From Tubiluchus corallicola (taxonomy: Eukaryota > Priapulida > Priapulimorpha > Priapulimorphida > Tubiluchidae), in contig JAQGDQ010001849.1 in the NCBI GenBank assembly GCA_030141605.1, positions 1-23,409 of the forward strand: a stretch of 23,409 nt of DNA, in the 5' to 3' direction. Each line of letters begins with the position of its first letter. Within the stretch, counting starts at the first letter, position 1. The notes under the pieces are model-generated. The model was not told where the DNA came from, made no database searches, and worked only from the letters and a program-made list of their open reading frames with translations. Position numbers and translations under genes: made by a program. Positions 1 to 10,006 of the stretch are shown piece after piece.

Positions 1-217
1 GTAAATTACATACAGGTAATTTTACACAAATCACCTACAAATATTCACCACACCAAGTAAAATTATAAATTATTTGTTACTTATGTATAAATAAATGACA
101 ATACATTATTTATCAGTAGCTTTCATGTAATCATTCTAGCTTTTCCTACCTTAGCAGTATTGAACTACTTATGGTGGCTAGAAAACACCTGGGAGTGTCT
201 CCTGTTACTATTAGACT

Positions 218-2983
218 TCATGTACAATTTGTATCGCTGTTGACAATGACTCTGATTTTGTGTCGCTGTTGACAAGAATTCATATGAGTCTGATATTGAT
301 TCATATCTATATCTATATTCATATTATGCATCCCCACAAAACTTTTCAAACTACTGGGAAGACTCCTGTAATCAACATTATTAGCAGTTATGACTCTTGC
401 ACAACAACATTTCAGCTCGAGTTTACAAGCAAGATAAGAACTCTCCATTTCATTTATAATTTCTTTCCTGATTTTAGTTATGTTGCTAAGTGAACCAACA
501 TGGTGCATGAGTTCTTTCAGCATCTCATAGTTAGACATTCCATCATGTCCTTTAGCATCAAGGTGCAAGCAATGCTCCAGGAACAACTTGTAAATTTGCA
601 TCAACACAGAATTGCACAAACTCCAGTTACTCGTCGTGTACTGAAGGACTTCGTTAAAAAGAATGCTGAAAGCGGTTTTTCCGTCACTGGTAACTAAATT
701 GATATCGAGACCCGGTTGGTTTTTAAATAAAACTTTCAGCATGCCATACAGGTCTTGCAAATTCGGCATCTCGCTAATTAATACATTCATAACTGGACTG
801 TGTACAGTGCGCAGAGTTAAAACGTCAACAAAACGTGCCCCCTTATTGAGTAACAAGTTTAAAATATTGGCTTGTTGAAGCAGAGCTGCAAATATGCCTG
901 CTTTTTCTTCTATACTGCTCACTCCATGACGTGTATTTTCATCTCGGATTCTTTCACTGTTTTCTCTTAATTGACTTGGCAATTTTGTTTGTGTTTTATT
1001 TTCAGAACTGAAAAAACACTTTGCGTTACTGCTCTGGTCTTCATCCTGGTTAGCCATCAGAATTTTTACTTTAAAGTAAAAACTGACTGCAAAATCCAGC
1101 TGGGATTTCCCATTCACATTTGCAAGATTTGCTCCTGCCACTTTGTCAAAGAGCATCAACATTATTATCTTAAGTGAAAGGCAAAATGTTGAAAGCAAAG
1201 ACTTATGTTCAGCTTGGTGAAACCCTGCAGTGATAAAGAAACCATTTTCAGTTTTTATTTTTTGTGCTTTTGTTTCATAACTTTGAGCATCTTGTGAATA
1301 CATCAAATATTCGTCTTCTTTGCTTTCATCAAATACATCGACACCTTTATCGGTGAGTAACTTTGCTATTATGTCCTGAGTGCTTTGAAGAATCAAATAT
1401 GGTGAAGAATGCTTTTCATCATCTGCGTGTATAATAATTAATTGTGCCAACATTTCCAAATAGAAATCAACTGCTAACTCTGTTGGTGATAGAACTTCTG
1501 TGTTTCCGTGAATCCTACAGGTGTCTGTCTTAAATACTACAGATGCTGCTGTTTCAAGTGAATAACAAAGTTGGTGAAGAAGAGAGTGACTCTTATCAGC
1601 TACATCTTCAAATTTGTTATGTAATAATAGTTCTAGTATTGTCTTCAAAACTGCATAAACCGCAAAAAGCACATTTTTGTTTCTCTGGCCATTTAAAAAC
1701 AGTGCCATTAGGAGAAGAAAATTGAGAAATGCATATTTCACTGATCTTCCACACCCATCCGTATTATTAACATTCGCACTTTTGCTAATAAACAACTGTG
1801 TTATTGATTGTAACCTCAGAATATCATTGTTTTCATTCATAAGAGGTTTAGATCGTTCAATGAAATCTTGTAGTATATAATGTGATTGTTCTTGGATCTC
1901 ATGCAACAAATTTTTGAAATTTTCAGTTGCACCACTATCAATTAACAAGCTCACAATTTCTTCTTTGGACCAAAATATTGCAGAAGATAGTGGAGAATTC
2001 CCGTGTTTATCAACATGGTTTACATCGGCACCATGATTAATTAATAACCTCACAATCTCTTCACTGCGTTTTTTGAATGCCAGAGCTAGTGGAGAATCTC
2101 CAAATTTATCAACCTGGTTCACATTGGCACCATTATCAATTAAAAACTTCACAATCGCTTCGTTAGATTGCCTGACTGCCTTACCTAGTGGAGAACCCCC
2201 ATATTTATTAACCTGATTTACATTGGCGCCCTTGTCAATTAGTAACTTCACAATCTCTTCTTTAGACCAAAAGACTGCAGCAGACAGTGGAGAATTTCCA
2301 TATTTATTAACCTGATTTACATTGGCGCCCTTGTCAATTAGTAACTTCACAATCTCTTCTTTAGACCAAAAGACTGCAGCAGACAGTGGAGAATTTCCAT
2401 ATTTATTAACCTGGTTTACATTCGCACCACAATCAATTAATAACTTCACAATCATTTCAGACTTAAGTGAAGTGGCTAAACAAAGAGGAGTTCTTCCATA
2501 ACCATCAACCTGATTAATATCAGCACCTTCTTTGATTAACAATTTCAAAACACTTTGGTAAGATCGACGTGCAGCAAGATGTAATGGAGATTCATTGTAA
2601 ACTCTGTTGGAAGCCATATTGGCATTTACATCAGAGCCATTGTTTAACAATAATTCCACCATTGAGTGAACTGTTTTTTCATCTGTGTTTTCTGAACAGT
2701 CAAAGACAGCATGTATTGGTAACATTGACACGTTGACACATTGAGATGCAGTAATTTTGGTGCAAGCATTCACACATGAACCGTAAGACAGAAGAAGTGA
2801 AGCCAAGTTCAGATTCACATTTTCACAAGCGTAATGCAGAGGTGTGTATCCACGCTCATCAAGTGCATTAACGTCAGCACCTTTTTGAATAAGATCTTCA
2901 GCTAGTTTAATATCTCCATTTTCCTTACAATCACTGTGTAGCAAGGTATGATCGTCTAGTTCATGTTGTCGATTAAATGCCAT
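218..2983 (-). CDS. Ankyrin-repeat and SOCS-box (ASB-like) protein, left copy
   Basis: An intronless 921-residue reading frame. Ten clear ankyrin repeats span about residues 10-352, with the usual TPLH/SPL and LLIxxGAxVN signatures. Weaker ankyrin-like pieces follow near 392-409, 537-551, 606-632, 699-720, 746-776 and 790-815. Residues 851-885 resemble a SOCS box: a BC-box pattern L857-x3-C861-x3-I865, then a Cul5-box-like stretch with L875-P876, L879-K880 and F882-V883. In animal ASB proteins this box binds Elongin B/C and Cullin 5 while the ankyrins hold the substrate, so a cytosolic or nuclear E3 substrate receptor is inferred. There is no signal peptide or clear membrane segment. The start ATG has A at -3 and G at +4 and sits 90-100 bases below a TATA-like box. 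A 38-residue tail follows the SOCS box. The 217 bases after the stop hold no canonical AATAAA. It differs from the right copy by D296 and Q628. Confidence 0.92.
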   Translation of the reverse strand: MAFNRQHELDDHTLLHSDCKENGDIKLAEDLIQKGADVNALDERGYTPLHYACENVNLNLASLLLSYGSCVNACTKITASQCVNVSMLPIHAVFDCSENTDEKTVHSMVELLLNNGSDVNANMASNRVYNESPLHLAARRSYQSVLKLLIKEGADINQVDGYGRTPLCLATSLKSEMIVKLLIDCGANVNQVNKYGNSPLSAAVFWSKEEIVKLLIDKGANVNQVNKYGNSPLSAAVFWSKEEIVKLLIDKGANVNQVNKYGGSPLGKAVRQSNEAIVKFLIDNGANVNQVDKFGDSPLALAFKKRSEEIVRLLINHGADVNHVDKHGNSPLSSAIFWSKEEIVSLLIDSGATENFKNLLHEIQEQSHYILQDFIERSKPLMNENNDILRLQSITQLFISKSANVNNTDGCGRSVKYAFLNFLLLMALFLNGQRNKNVLFAVYAVLKTILELLLHNKFEDVADKSHSLLHQLCYSLETAASVVFKTDTCRIHGNTEVLSPTELAVDFYLEMLAQLIIIHADDEKHSSPYLILQSTQDIIAKLLTDKGVDVFDESKEDEYLMYSQDAQSYETKAQKIKTENGFFITAGFHQAEHKSLLSTFCLSLKIIMLMLFDKVAGANLANVNGKSQLDFAVSFYFKVKILMANQDEDQSSNAKCFFSSENKTQTKLPSQLRENSERIRDENTRHGVSSIEEKAGIFAALLQQANILNLLLNKGARFVDVLTLRTVHSPVMNVLISEMPNLQDLYGMLKVLFKNQPGLDINLVTSDGKTAFSILFNEVLQYTTSNWSLCNSVLMQIYKLFLEHCLHLDAKGHDGMSNYEMLKELMHHVGSLSNITKIRKEIINEMESSYLACKLELKCCCARVITANNVDYRSLPSSLKSFVGMHNMNIDIDMNQYQTHMNSCQQRHKIRVIVNSDTNCT
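228..275 (-). repeat. 19-bp direct repeat inside the 3' end of the ASB-like gene
   Basis: Bases 228-246 and 257-275 match at 18 of 19 positions, 29 bases apart. They encode most of the last 20 or so residues after the SOCS box, so the C-terminal tail is partly built from a short duplication. Confidence 0.85.
2201..2398 (-). repeat. Exact 99-bp tandem duplication encoding one ankyrin repeat, twice
   Basis: Bases 2201-2299 and 2300-2398 are identical, and the match runs about 15 bases further. Each unit encodes 33 residues, giving identical ankyrin repeats 6 and 7 of the ASB-like protein. The other repeats differ at many bases, so this is a recent internal duplication. Confidence 0.95.
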
Positions 2984-3075
2984 CCTCTTGATTCAACAAA
3001 AGCTAATTATTGCATCGAATACTGGATTTTCTTGATCCTCTTTAGCACAGTGCCTAATGTTGGTGATCACGACAA

Positions 3076-3083
3076 CTTTTATA
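3076..3083 (-). promoter_or_regulatory. TATA-like box upstream of the left ASB-like gene
   Basis: TATAAAAG on the minus strand, just over 90 bases upstream of the start codon. That leaves room for a transcription start about 30 bases below it and a short 5' leader. No other promoter element was recognised. AT-rich DNA makes a chance match possible. Confidence 0.4.
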
Positions 3084-4521
3084 CTTTTGGCAATGCAGCA
3101 TCTCTATGCAAAAGGTAAACAACAAAAAATAAAATAAAATAAAAATATCTGCTAAATTTCTATTGTTTAGTTAGCAAGTAAAGTTAAACGTAAAAGAAGA
3201 AACATTCTTTCATGTTCAAGCTCTAAATATTTATAAAATCTCCTTTTTCTAGAAGCCAATCAATCTAAACACCAACTAAAGAATACTTTCATGGACAGTG
3301 GTCAATTTCTGAGTATTTTGCTTTCACTTTTGCATTTAATTGTTTAGCATTGCATTTATAATGCATATTTAGATAAATCAATAGCTCAAAGACGTAATGC
3401 AAAGTACGTATGTTACTGGAATTAACTCACCCTCCAGTCATTGTCTGAAGCTGCTACTTAGGAACTTATCATATTTCAAGTGAATCAGAAAATTGGACAA
3501 CGTATTAATAAATTCACTTTGCTGCCCGAGATTAAACATCAATATTCTCGTAAAGATGTAAATACTGCAGTGTAAATACCTCTTCTTTGCTTCAGATACT
3601 TTTAGACTTTAACTTATTTTAATTCAAGTTAATTTGTTACACAATGTAATGCAGAAACTATTAAAATTGCACAAAACACATAATCTGATACATAATGTGA
3701 GAATTAGATACGCGAAATAAGCAGAGGAACGTGAGGATTATTCAGAAAATTGCACGCTTATTCTATGTTAGACCTTTAAATAACTTTTTGTACCATCATC
3801 AAGTATCAAAGGTTATTTTTGACGTAACGTGTGCTAGTAATAAAGCGTGTCAGTAAGATGTATCATATCTACGTGCTGCAGTTGAGTGGAAAATTACTAG
3901 GTTGTGTAAATAAATGAAGTACAAAGAGTATTATAAGCAAAGTTTTGTGAACACGCCCGCTGAATGTTATACATATGATAGTTATTGGATTTTAAATAAG
4001 ATTTTATATATTATAGAAAACGAAAACATTAAGGTTTGGAAACTAAACAGATTTTCGATTATCTCAGGGTTCTAAATTTGTCCAATAAGTTATGCACTTT
4101 TGCAAATTATTTATGTCTGACATTCTGTCCCGTAAAATAAACCTTTTTGCCAGAACTAAACCTATTGTGACAACGTCAGACAGTATTTATATAATTTTCT
4201 GTTGGATTATTTATTAACGACGATGACGACGAAGATGATGATGATGCGAGGGTAAATTTACAACTTCACAGAGAAATTTCACAGAATTGATAAAGAGATA
4301 ATTAACTAATTTTTCTAACAAAAATTTAAAATTCATAAGAATTTGTGATAAATGAGAAACATTTTGAACGCAAAATAAAAAGAAACTGATTCATGAGAGA
4401 CGTACACTTTGACAATTTAATTGAAATACAACAGTGTCAGTTAAAAAAACTGTGATGAAAATAACTCAGAGTATATGTTTTTCCATAAGTAGAAGAACAA
4501 TAAAGAAACACCAAAAATTTC
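3084..4521. other. Intergenic stretch, left arm; no gene seen
   Basis: AT-rich DNA between the ASB-like promoter and the protease exon. The only patterned part is a trinucleotide-like run of GAC/GAT units at about 4218-4246. Three arm differences (3437, 3456, 3486) cluster within 50 bases. I see no reading frame, RNA gene or transposon here. Confidence 0.6.
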
Positions 4522-4527
4522 TTTATT
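4522..4527 (-). terminator. Poly(A) signal AATAAA of the protease exon, left
   Basis: AATAAA on the minus strand, five bases after the stop codon. That is an extremely short 3' UTR unless a later site is used. Confidence 0.5.
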
Positions 4528-4532
4528 TTTTC

Positions 4533-4722
4533 TCACAACTGGGTAAAAACTTTTACGTTAGATGATTTTGCAATCCATTGATGATAGGGGACAACCTTGG
4601 TGAAAATAGTTGGTCCCACACAAACAGGTATTTCCAAGCCAAAAAATGGATCTTTTCTGTACTTTACACTAGACGACATGACTCCAACTAGATGAAAGTT
4701 GTTCGTTTGAACCACACCACCA
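4533..4722 (-). CDS. Terminal exon of a trypsin-like (S1) serine protease, partial, left copy
   Basis: After the acceptor ttcag, the first base completes a split codon. The frame then reads GGVVQTNNFHLVGVMSS and ends in PTIFTKVVPYHQWI plus 14 residues and a TGA. This matches the C-terminal part of S1 peptidases: catalytic Ser-Gly-Gly, a LVGV strand, a cysteine where Cys220 is expected, then the PGVYTKVxxYxxWI-type final helix. The split codon would be the catalytic serine if the previous exon ends in AG or TC (a phase 2 intron). Val replaces the common Pro after Ser-Gly-Gly. AATAAA follows the stop by five bases. I could not find the exons carrying the catalytic His and Asp, so in this window it is an orphan last exon. 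It may belong to a gene whose 5' part was disrupted, or to a long-intron gene. Confidence 0.62.
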
Positions 4723-4990
4723 CTGAAATTCATTCAAAGTTTTGTTTATATATCCGTGTAAGAATGTCAAACACATTAAGATGTAGATGTAAAAGTAACG
4801 GGACAAGACTTAATTGTTTTATATTAAATAGTATGTACCAATTAGTCATACGCAACATTCTCTGTACACATTTAGTAATTAAGTTAATTGCCTTTCTATG
4901 TATTAAAAGGGCGTGGACGTGAAGATATAGCGTGCACACATTCGCTCGCACATACCTTCTTTTCGACATTAGAAGTGCAGGAATTTGCTA

Positions 4991-5015
4991 TTATATATAT
5001 ATATATATATATATA
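4991..5015. repeat. (TA)n microsatellite, left
   Basis: About 12 TA units, with a second shorter TA run at about 5036-5048. It has the same length as its mirror in the right arm. Confidence 0.95.
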
Positions 5016-5251
5016 ATTTGCGCGATTTTGTAGCTATTATATATATAATCTTTATTTGCCATTAAAATACATTGATAATCACTGATAAAAACTTTACAGA
5101 GATAATCAATCAGTGTTAGTTAATAAAAACTTACACTGCTAAAGGCAAATGCGTCAGTGCAATCTAAACTAGTGTGCAGTAATGACGAATAAAGTCAAAC
5201 ATATTTACAACTATGCACAAAAAAACGAAAACAAAACAAACTATGATTTAA

Positions 5252-5446
5252 TTAATATGGCCGTGGGTATATGAATTCTGAATTGGTGTGTATATTGTCG
5301 TACTGGTGTGATGGTATTTCATATCTGGTTAATATTAGTGATTTTAATTTTGTTTGAAATGCTGATAGGGACTTGATTTGTTTAACCTGTAATGGTAGAG
5401 AATTCCAAAGTAAAATTGCTTGTTTGATTACAGAGTTATTATTCTG
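5252..5446 (-). mobile_element. LINE-type reverse transcriptase C-terminal remnant, left
   Basis: An open stretch of 64 codons ending in TAA. It contains ILLWNSLP, then SLSAFQTKLKSLIL, the pattern (WNSLP, then S-x-x-x-F-x-x-x-L) typical of the end of non-LTR retrotransposon reverse transcriptases. A TAG immediately upstream, followed by further stops, shows that the rest is degraded. No endonuclease or catalytic FADD-type motif was found nearby, so the copy is dead and 5'-truncated. It lies in the DNA between the protease exon and the EGF terminal exon. Confidence 0.6.
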
Positions 5447-5581
5447 CTACCGTCCCAGTTAAATTGCCCGTATCAATGACAGTGCTGACGCCTACCTGAA
5501 CATGTCACTAAACAAGTAAGTAACTATGCTAATAATTGACAACGGAGTAATCTTTTCATTTCTACACTTGTGAGTTTATCG

Positions 5582-5625
5582 TGGTTTTGTTGTCATTTTA
5601 TTGTGATTTTGTTGTCATTTTGTTG
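5582..5625. repeat. Two-copy 22-bp tandem repeat, left
   Basis: Two units of 22 bases rich in TTTTGTTGTCATTTT, differing at two positions. Confidence 0.85.
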
Positions 5626-7170
5626 AGTCTTAATTTCATAAACAAAATAAAGTAAAAAAAAGCGAAACACGTGTTGTCTTAAGAAGACCTATATGCATTG
5701 GAAAGGATCGTGCAAATCCAACAACAAAAGTTACGTAACCAATATTTCAGCTCTGTAAACTTTGCTTTAAAGCAAAACCTGACCCAATCTTAATCTGTAA
5801 GTCAAGATGTGCTCTTCAATATATTGAAAGGAATCATACATGGAATATTTTAGCTGTTCAAAATTATGTTAGTTTGTGACATAATCAATAGCTAGGCTTG
5901 CTCGACGTTGATTAAGTTTTTAATCTATCATTTAATTATCAAGAACGCCTTTGCAGTGTTCATTGTGTTAAAATGAATACTTTTATCGGACTTTAAAATG
6001 ATGCAGTTTATGAAAAATCATCCTGTGTTTTCCTTTAAATACGGCATCATTGGACACAAGAAACAGACTATTCTTAAATTCCCGTATGCAGCACAGGTTT
6101 CGTGCAATATTATTACAGCGTTAATATTTAATATGGTGAAGTATAAGTTACTGATTATATTATGAATTTATTTTAGAATGTTAAATCATTCATTAGGAAA
6201 ATAAAATTGAAATCAATTAATGAATAATTGGCATTTGAACGAAGATTAATTCATTCAAGGAAAATGACTCACCCAGGTTATATATTGAATTTAATGTATG
6301 TATGATAACATTTTGGACAAATGATTAATTATTGAAATTAAAGTAACAAGCAAACTAAGATGTATCCACAGAATTTAAGAGGCGGTTGGCCTATATTGTT
6401 TCGGTAATTTATTTGAATGTTGTTATTGTTAAACCATCTTATTATAAATTTATCTAATCAATAAACCTGTATACCGTTGTCAATAGCATGTTCACTTTGA
6501 TTTGTGCAATCTAGTATTACTCACAACCTTGCATACTCGTAGAGACACCATCTGTCACTCGAATCTACCATAAAGCATAACCATATTGAAGCGGCTCATT
6601 GCGGAGCCCAGCTAGTAAACTTGGGAGATACAGATTTACTTCACAACGCTTATTTCGTGGTATGAGGTCACTCTGGTATTCATCATAGCCAGTCCGACCC
6701 AGCCGAAGCTCCCGTAGTTGGGCAATTAATTAATTAATATTAATTGTCTAATTAGCGATCGTACTAACATTTCATTTGTTGAGGCAACACTGCTACTTAA
6801 GAAAAACTAAAAATCAAATGTGTAGCTGATATATCCTACTTGCCAATGTAGTTCTGCTTATGAAACAGTTAGTCATTACTAAAATAACTACACTTTCTGC
6901 TGCTATGCCAGACATGATTTATTCACAGTATTCTCTGTTTTGTCAGCTTCTCAATGTAATTTGTCGACAGTCATGCAACAAACGAGATATAAATAAGTGT
7001 TAAATGATATTAACTAGGTAGTTCCTAAGTATTAAAATATTGTGGTCACCATTGTACAGCACCTGTCTAGGATTTCGCTGCCAAAAGGGAACAAAATATG
7101 TCAGTTGTCAAACTAGCTGTTTCAAAGCTACAATTGTCAAATTATGTTTTGAATAAATGTAAACCAAGCA
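5626..7170. other. Intergenic stretch, left arm; no gene recognised
   Basis: AT-rich, with one conspicuous GC-richer island (6585-6725) and an AATT-rich run at about 6722-6750. A short stretch near 5895-5925 faintly resembles 5S rRNA, too weakly to call. No coding region was supported. Confidence 0.5.
6585..6725. other. GC-richer island of unknown nature, left
   Basis: About 140 bases clearly richer in G+C than the surroundings, abutting an AATTAATT run. The minus strand has a short open frame (GSFGWVGLAMMNTR...) that stops after 29 codons. It is not a tRNA, snRNA or 5S sequence that I recognise. It could be an old transposon piece or a degraded exon. Confidence 0.35.
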
Positions 7171-7176
7171 TTTATT
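7171..7176 (-). terminator. Poly(A) signal AATAAA after the candidate terminal exon, left
   Basis: AATAAA on the minus strand about 135 bases below the TGA, followed by a T-rich stretch. Confidence 0.45.
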
Positions 7177-7311
7177 AAAAATCATGTTTTACAATACATA
7201 TGGTATTATGAATTATGTTGTTCTTTGATACGTTTTGGCTGGAACAAAAATTGGCTTATATGACTACGCTTCAAAATCTTAAGTCACTAAATACTCTGCC
7301 TTTCTATTTGG

Positions 7312-7445
7312 TCAGTGAAGTATTGAAAGTCTTGCACGAATTGTTGAGAACAACATAATGGTACGGATCATTGTTGTGACATGAACTGAAGCTCTGTCAG
7401 AGTTAGATTCAGCGGCATCGAAACTTGCTCCTCTAAATCCATTCC
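7312..7445 (-). CDS. Candidate terminal exon of the EGF-repeat gene, left
   Basis: A strong acceptor (pyrimidine tract ending in ttttttcag) is followed by an open frame in phase 1, the phase left by every EGF exon upstream. Joined in that phase it encodes a glycine completed across the junction, then NGFRGASFDAAESNSDRA and a further 25 residues before TGA. AATAAA lies about 135 bases beyond the stop. The tail has no EGF cysteines, membrane helix or known motif. The splice site, phase, stop and poly(A) signal support a last exon; the lack of homology keeps this tentative. Skipping the TGA-bearing EGF exon would let exon 9893-10006 join it in frame. Confidence 0.42.
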
Positions 7446-8295
7446 CTGAAAAAAGAATACGTTAGAATATCAACAAAAATATCAGTTGAGGTTATAAACG
7501 ATCATTATATGTAGTATCAAAGTTTGAAGGTTTTTATTTATATTTTATTTAAATTATGATAGGAATGATAAAAAAAGAAAATGTTAATGCACGTTGTATA
7601 AATAAGTTATTAGACTCTTGTCACTTTTAGATCTCGCTAAAATAACTTTAAAATACTCTTATGCGTCAAGCTAGCATTTATGGGCTGATCACAGCACAAG
7701 TAGTTTTTTTGTAAAAAATAAGAACTTATCAAACAGTTGTGAAAACTGTTAACATGTTACATATTTTTGACTTCTTTAAATACTAAAACACGTGGGAAAA
7801 AAGAGCAATGTAGAAATTGAACATAATTAATTACTCTGTTTACTAACTTGATTTGCTAGAGAATGTTGGGCAACTATGGTTACTTTCAAAAAATGTATCA
7901 CAAGTTGTCAAGGTATCAAAAAAAGTTGTGATACTTTCAAGAGAACTTTCATTGAGACATCACAGAAAATCAAGTGGCATTTTACCTAAATTACAATTAT
8001 TTGTATTTGCATTTGCAGGCATCATTTGAGCCCAGACACATTTTAAACCATTTGTGCTTCTCACAGAAAACATTTGCAAACAGAAAACCTGTACAATGCT
8101 AAGATAATACTTGAAAGAAGACAATAAGCGTTTTGCACTTCTTAAGCACAGGTATTTAACAAAATACATACTTTCGTATCTAAAAAACAAGAAAATTGCC
8201 TTTTTTAGATAAATGACTTTTAAATAAAGAAAGATACTCAACCAGGAGTCGTAAAAGTTACAATATCACATAATGCATGCAGATTAATTGTTCAC
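7446..8295 (-). other. Putative last intron of the EGF gene, left
   Basis: Starts with gtgaac at the donor end (8295) and finishes in a pyrimidine-rich acceptor. Part of it (about 7990-8230) is a diverged copy of the intronic unit that also follows the EGF exons at 9893 and 10490. The most divergent patch between the arms (8173-8230) lies here. Confidence 0.5.
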
Positions 8296-8409
8296 CTTGT
8301 TCACAATAGTCTCCAGTATATCTTGGTGGACAATTACAAACAAACGTGTTTAACTCATTTTTGCATGAACCTCAATTCTCGCAAGGATTTGATAAGCAAT
8401 TGTCAACAA
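8296..8409 (-). pseudogene. EGF-domain exon with an in-frame TGA, left
   Basis: A 114-base exon with intact acceptor (tttttcag) and donor (gtgaac), symmetric phase 1. It reads VDNCLSNPCEN, stop, GSCKNELNTFVCNCPPRY and on to YCEQ. All six EGF cysteines are present. The TGA sits where related exons have GGA, the first Gly of the NGG motif, so one G-to-T change explains it. CLSNPC keeps the C-x-S-x-P-C pattern used for O-glucosylation in other animals. Both phases are 1, so skipping it would not shift the frame. It is probably a dead exon, unless it is edited or used to trigger decay. Confidence 0.75.
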
Positions 8410-9892
8410 CTGAAAAAAATGAACAGATGAAATTTACACCGAGAATAACTTTTATTTGTTAATGCGAGTAAGCAGAATTTGTGAACATGAGAATCATCTT
8501 TTTAGAGAAGAGATGCCAACACATCTGTTTTACCACTTGTCAAAAACAACAATAGCAAATTACAAAAAAAGGAACAGGAAAAACCAGCAATAAAAAAAGA
8601 TGCAGTTATCTATACTCATAGAGACGTGATAAAAAAGAGTATATAAAATTTAGTGACCACGACAGTCTATGGGCTACCTACACACTACAGGTGACAGTGG
8701 ATTACTAAAGTCCACTAATTGCTATTAATTCTATTTTGAACAACGAATTTGCTGCGAACTAAACTGGTTCACAGATAAGAAGAATTAATTAGGACGTGTA
8801 GTGAATGAGTCATGGCTGTCTGGGTTCGATGCTGTCTCTAGGGAGTTTCATTCATCATACTGTCTACCTTTTAGAGTGATGGTAATGATAGGAATGTTGC
8901 TTTAGTGGCTTACGTTTGAGAAATGTCTAGAGATCCAGATTCTGATTGCTTGAAATATTGAGTGGAGCTCTTGATTGTTGTATGCTAAAGTGTCTTATTC
9001 TTATAAAAAGAATATAATTTATAATCAGGATCTCATGCTCAATGATCGTAAGTCCGTTTTGGTCAATTTGAGAAGGCATTCCAGTTCGTGAGTGAGTCTT
9101 GTGTGTGTATAATACAGTGTGGCTCTCTTAGATAAAATATTTTGCAATTCTATACTATTATTATTAAATATTAGCTGAAATAGTGAAAAGCAGGAAATGG
9201 CAAAGGTTCTGGTACAGTTTCTAATTTTTTCATCGCATGCAACTGTCATATCACAGACTAAAAGCTGCAGAAACTAAAGAATTTAAAATTAAATAAGCAT
9301 TTAATTTAGAATTCTCAGTTAGAATTTAAGTTAGAACTCTCGCGCGGGAGTATATGTTTATTTGTGACTTGCTAGATTCATGCAATGGTCACAGAAGTGG
9401 GATATCATTGTTTTTGCTTCATGCTGTATCTTCTCCTACATTTTAAAGCCAGACCCACAATTTATTGAATAGTTAGGTTGTGTCAAAGCTTAGTGAATGG
9501 AAAAATGTGCATGGAGGAAAATTTTCTGCTTAAGAAAAACACGATTTCAAAGGCTACCAATCTTCGACAACAGTAATTTGCAGAGAACGTCATACATAAC
9601 TCCATCAACTGTCAATAGTCATTCGAACGCAGAAAGATTGCTTATTAATTCGTGCTTTTCAGGGAAAATATTTGCAAATGACAGACCTGTGCAATGCTAA
9701 GACAACAAATGTTTTGAAACATGAAAAAAGGCAATAAAGGTCTAGCACCTCCTCAAGACAAAGATTTGACAAATATTCTATGGAGTCTAAAAAAACAAAT
9801 AACCTCTTGTTTGTATTGGATAAAGCGGCGTGTGAATAAAGGACTGAATCAGCGGTCATAAAATTTACAATATCATAAATGCATACAGATAC
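8410..9892 (-). other. Long intron between EGF exons, left; no exon recognised
   Basis: Starts with gtatct next to exon 9893-10006 and ends in the acceptor of exon 8296-8409. The part near 9490-9890 is homologous to the intronic unit following exon 10490-10606. Bases 8650-8755 recur in the spacer at 12838-12940. An open frame of 74 codons at 9025-9249 has no recognisable domain and its sequence differs at clustered sites between the arms, so I leave it uncalled. Confidence 0.5.
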
Positions 9893-10006
9893 CTTTCTCA
9901 CAATTGTCTCCAGTATAATTAGTTGGGCAAATGCAATCAGTCCAGTTTAGGTTACTCATACATAGCCCTCCATTTTTGCAAGGATTAGGTGAGCAACGGT
10001 TGACAA
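9893..10006 (-). CDS. EGF-domain exon 4 of the array, left
   Basis: A 114-base exon, acceptor ttttccag, donor gtatct, phase 1 at both ends. It encodes one EGF module: VNRCSPNPCKNGGLC, then SNLNWTDCICPTNYTG, ending in DNCEK. It has six cysteines in the C-x-x-x-x-C, NGGxC, CxC, GxxC layout. NWT and NYT are possible N-glycosylation sites. It lacks the D-x-D-E calcium signature. EGF modules act outside the cell in adhesion or matrix proteins; this gene's full domain set is not visible. The exon and its introns are a tandem copy of exon 10490-10606. Confidence 0.8.

Noticed and set aside
260-1880. Several short frames antisense to the ASB-like gene, mirrored at 21530-23150
   Set aside because: They are shadows of the long coding frame on the other strand.
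4218-4246. Acidic-repeat coding segment (GAC/GAT run)
   Set aside because: No surrounding open frame or splice sites; treated as a microsatellite.
7960-8241. 93-codon frame (87 codons in the mirror) ending in NGLKCVWAQ...NNCNLG, vaguely EGF-like
   Set aside because: It aligns as intronic unit sequence with other EGF introns. The cysteine spacing does not fit EGF, and the arms diverge here including an indel.
8805-8835. Possible Pol III B box (GGGTTCGATGCTG) of a tRNA-like SINE
   Set aside because: No matching A box at the right distance and no cloverleaf.
9025-9249. 74-codon open frame on the minus strand (mirror at 14165-14389)
   Set aside because: No domain, lies in an EGF-gene intron, and carries three clustered arm differences that change residues. 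Likely a chance frame.
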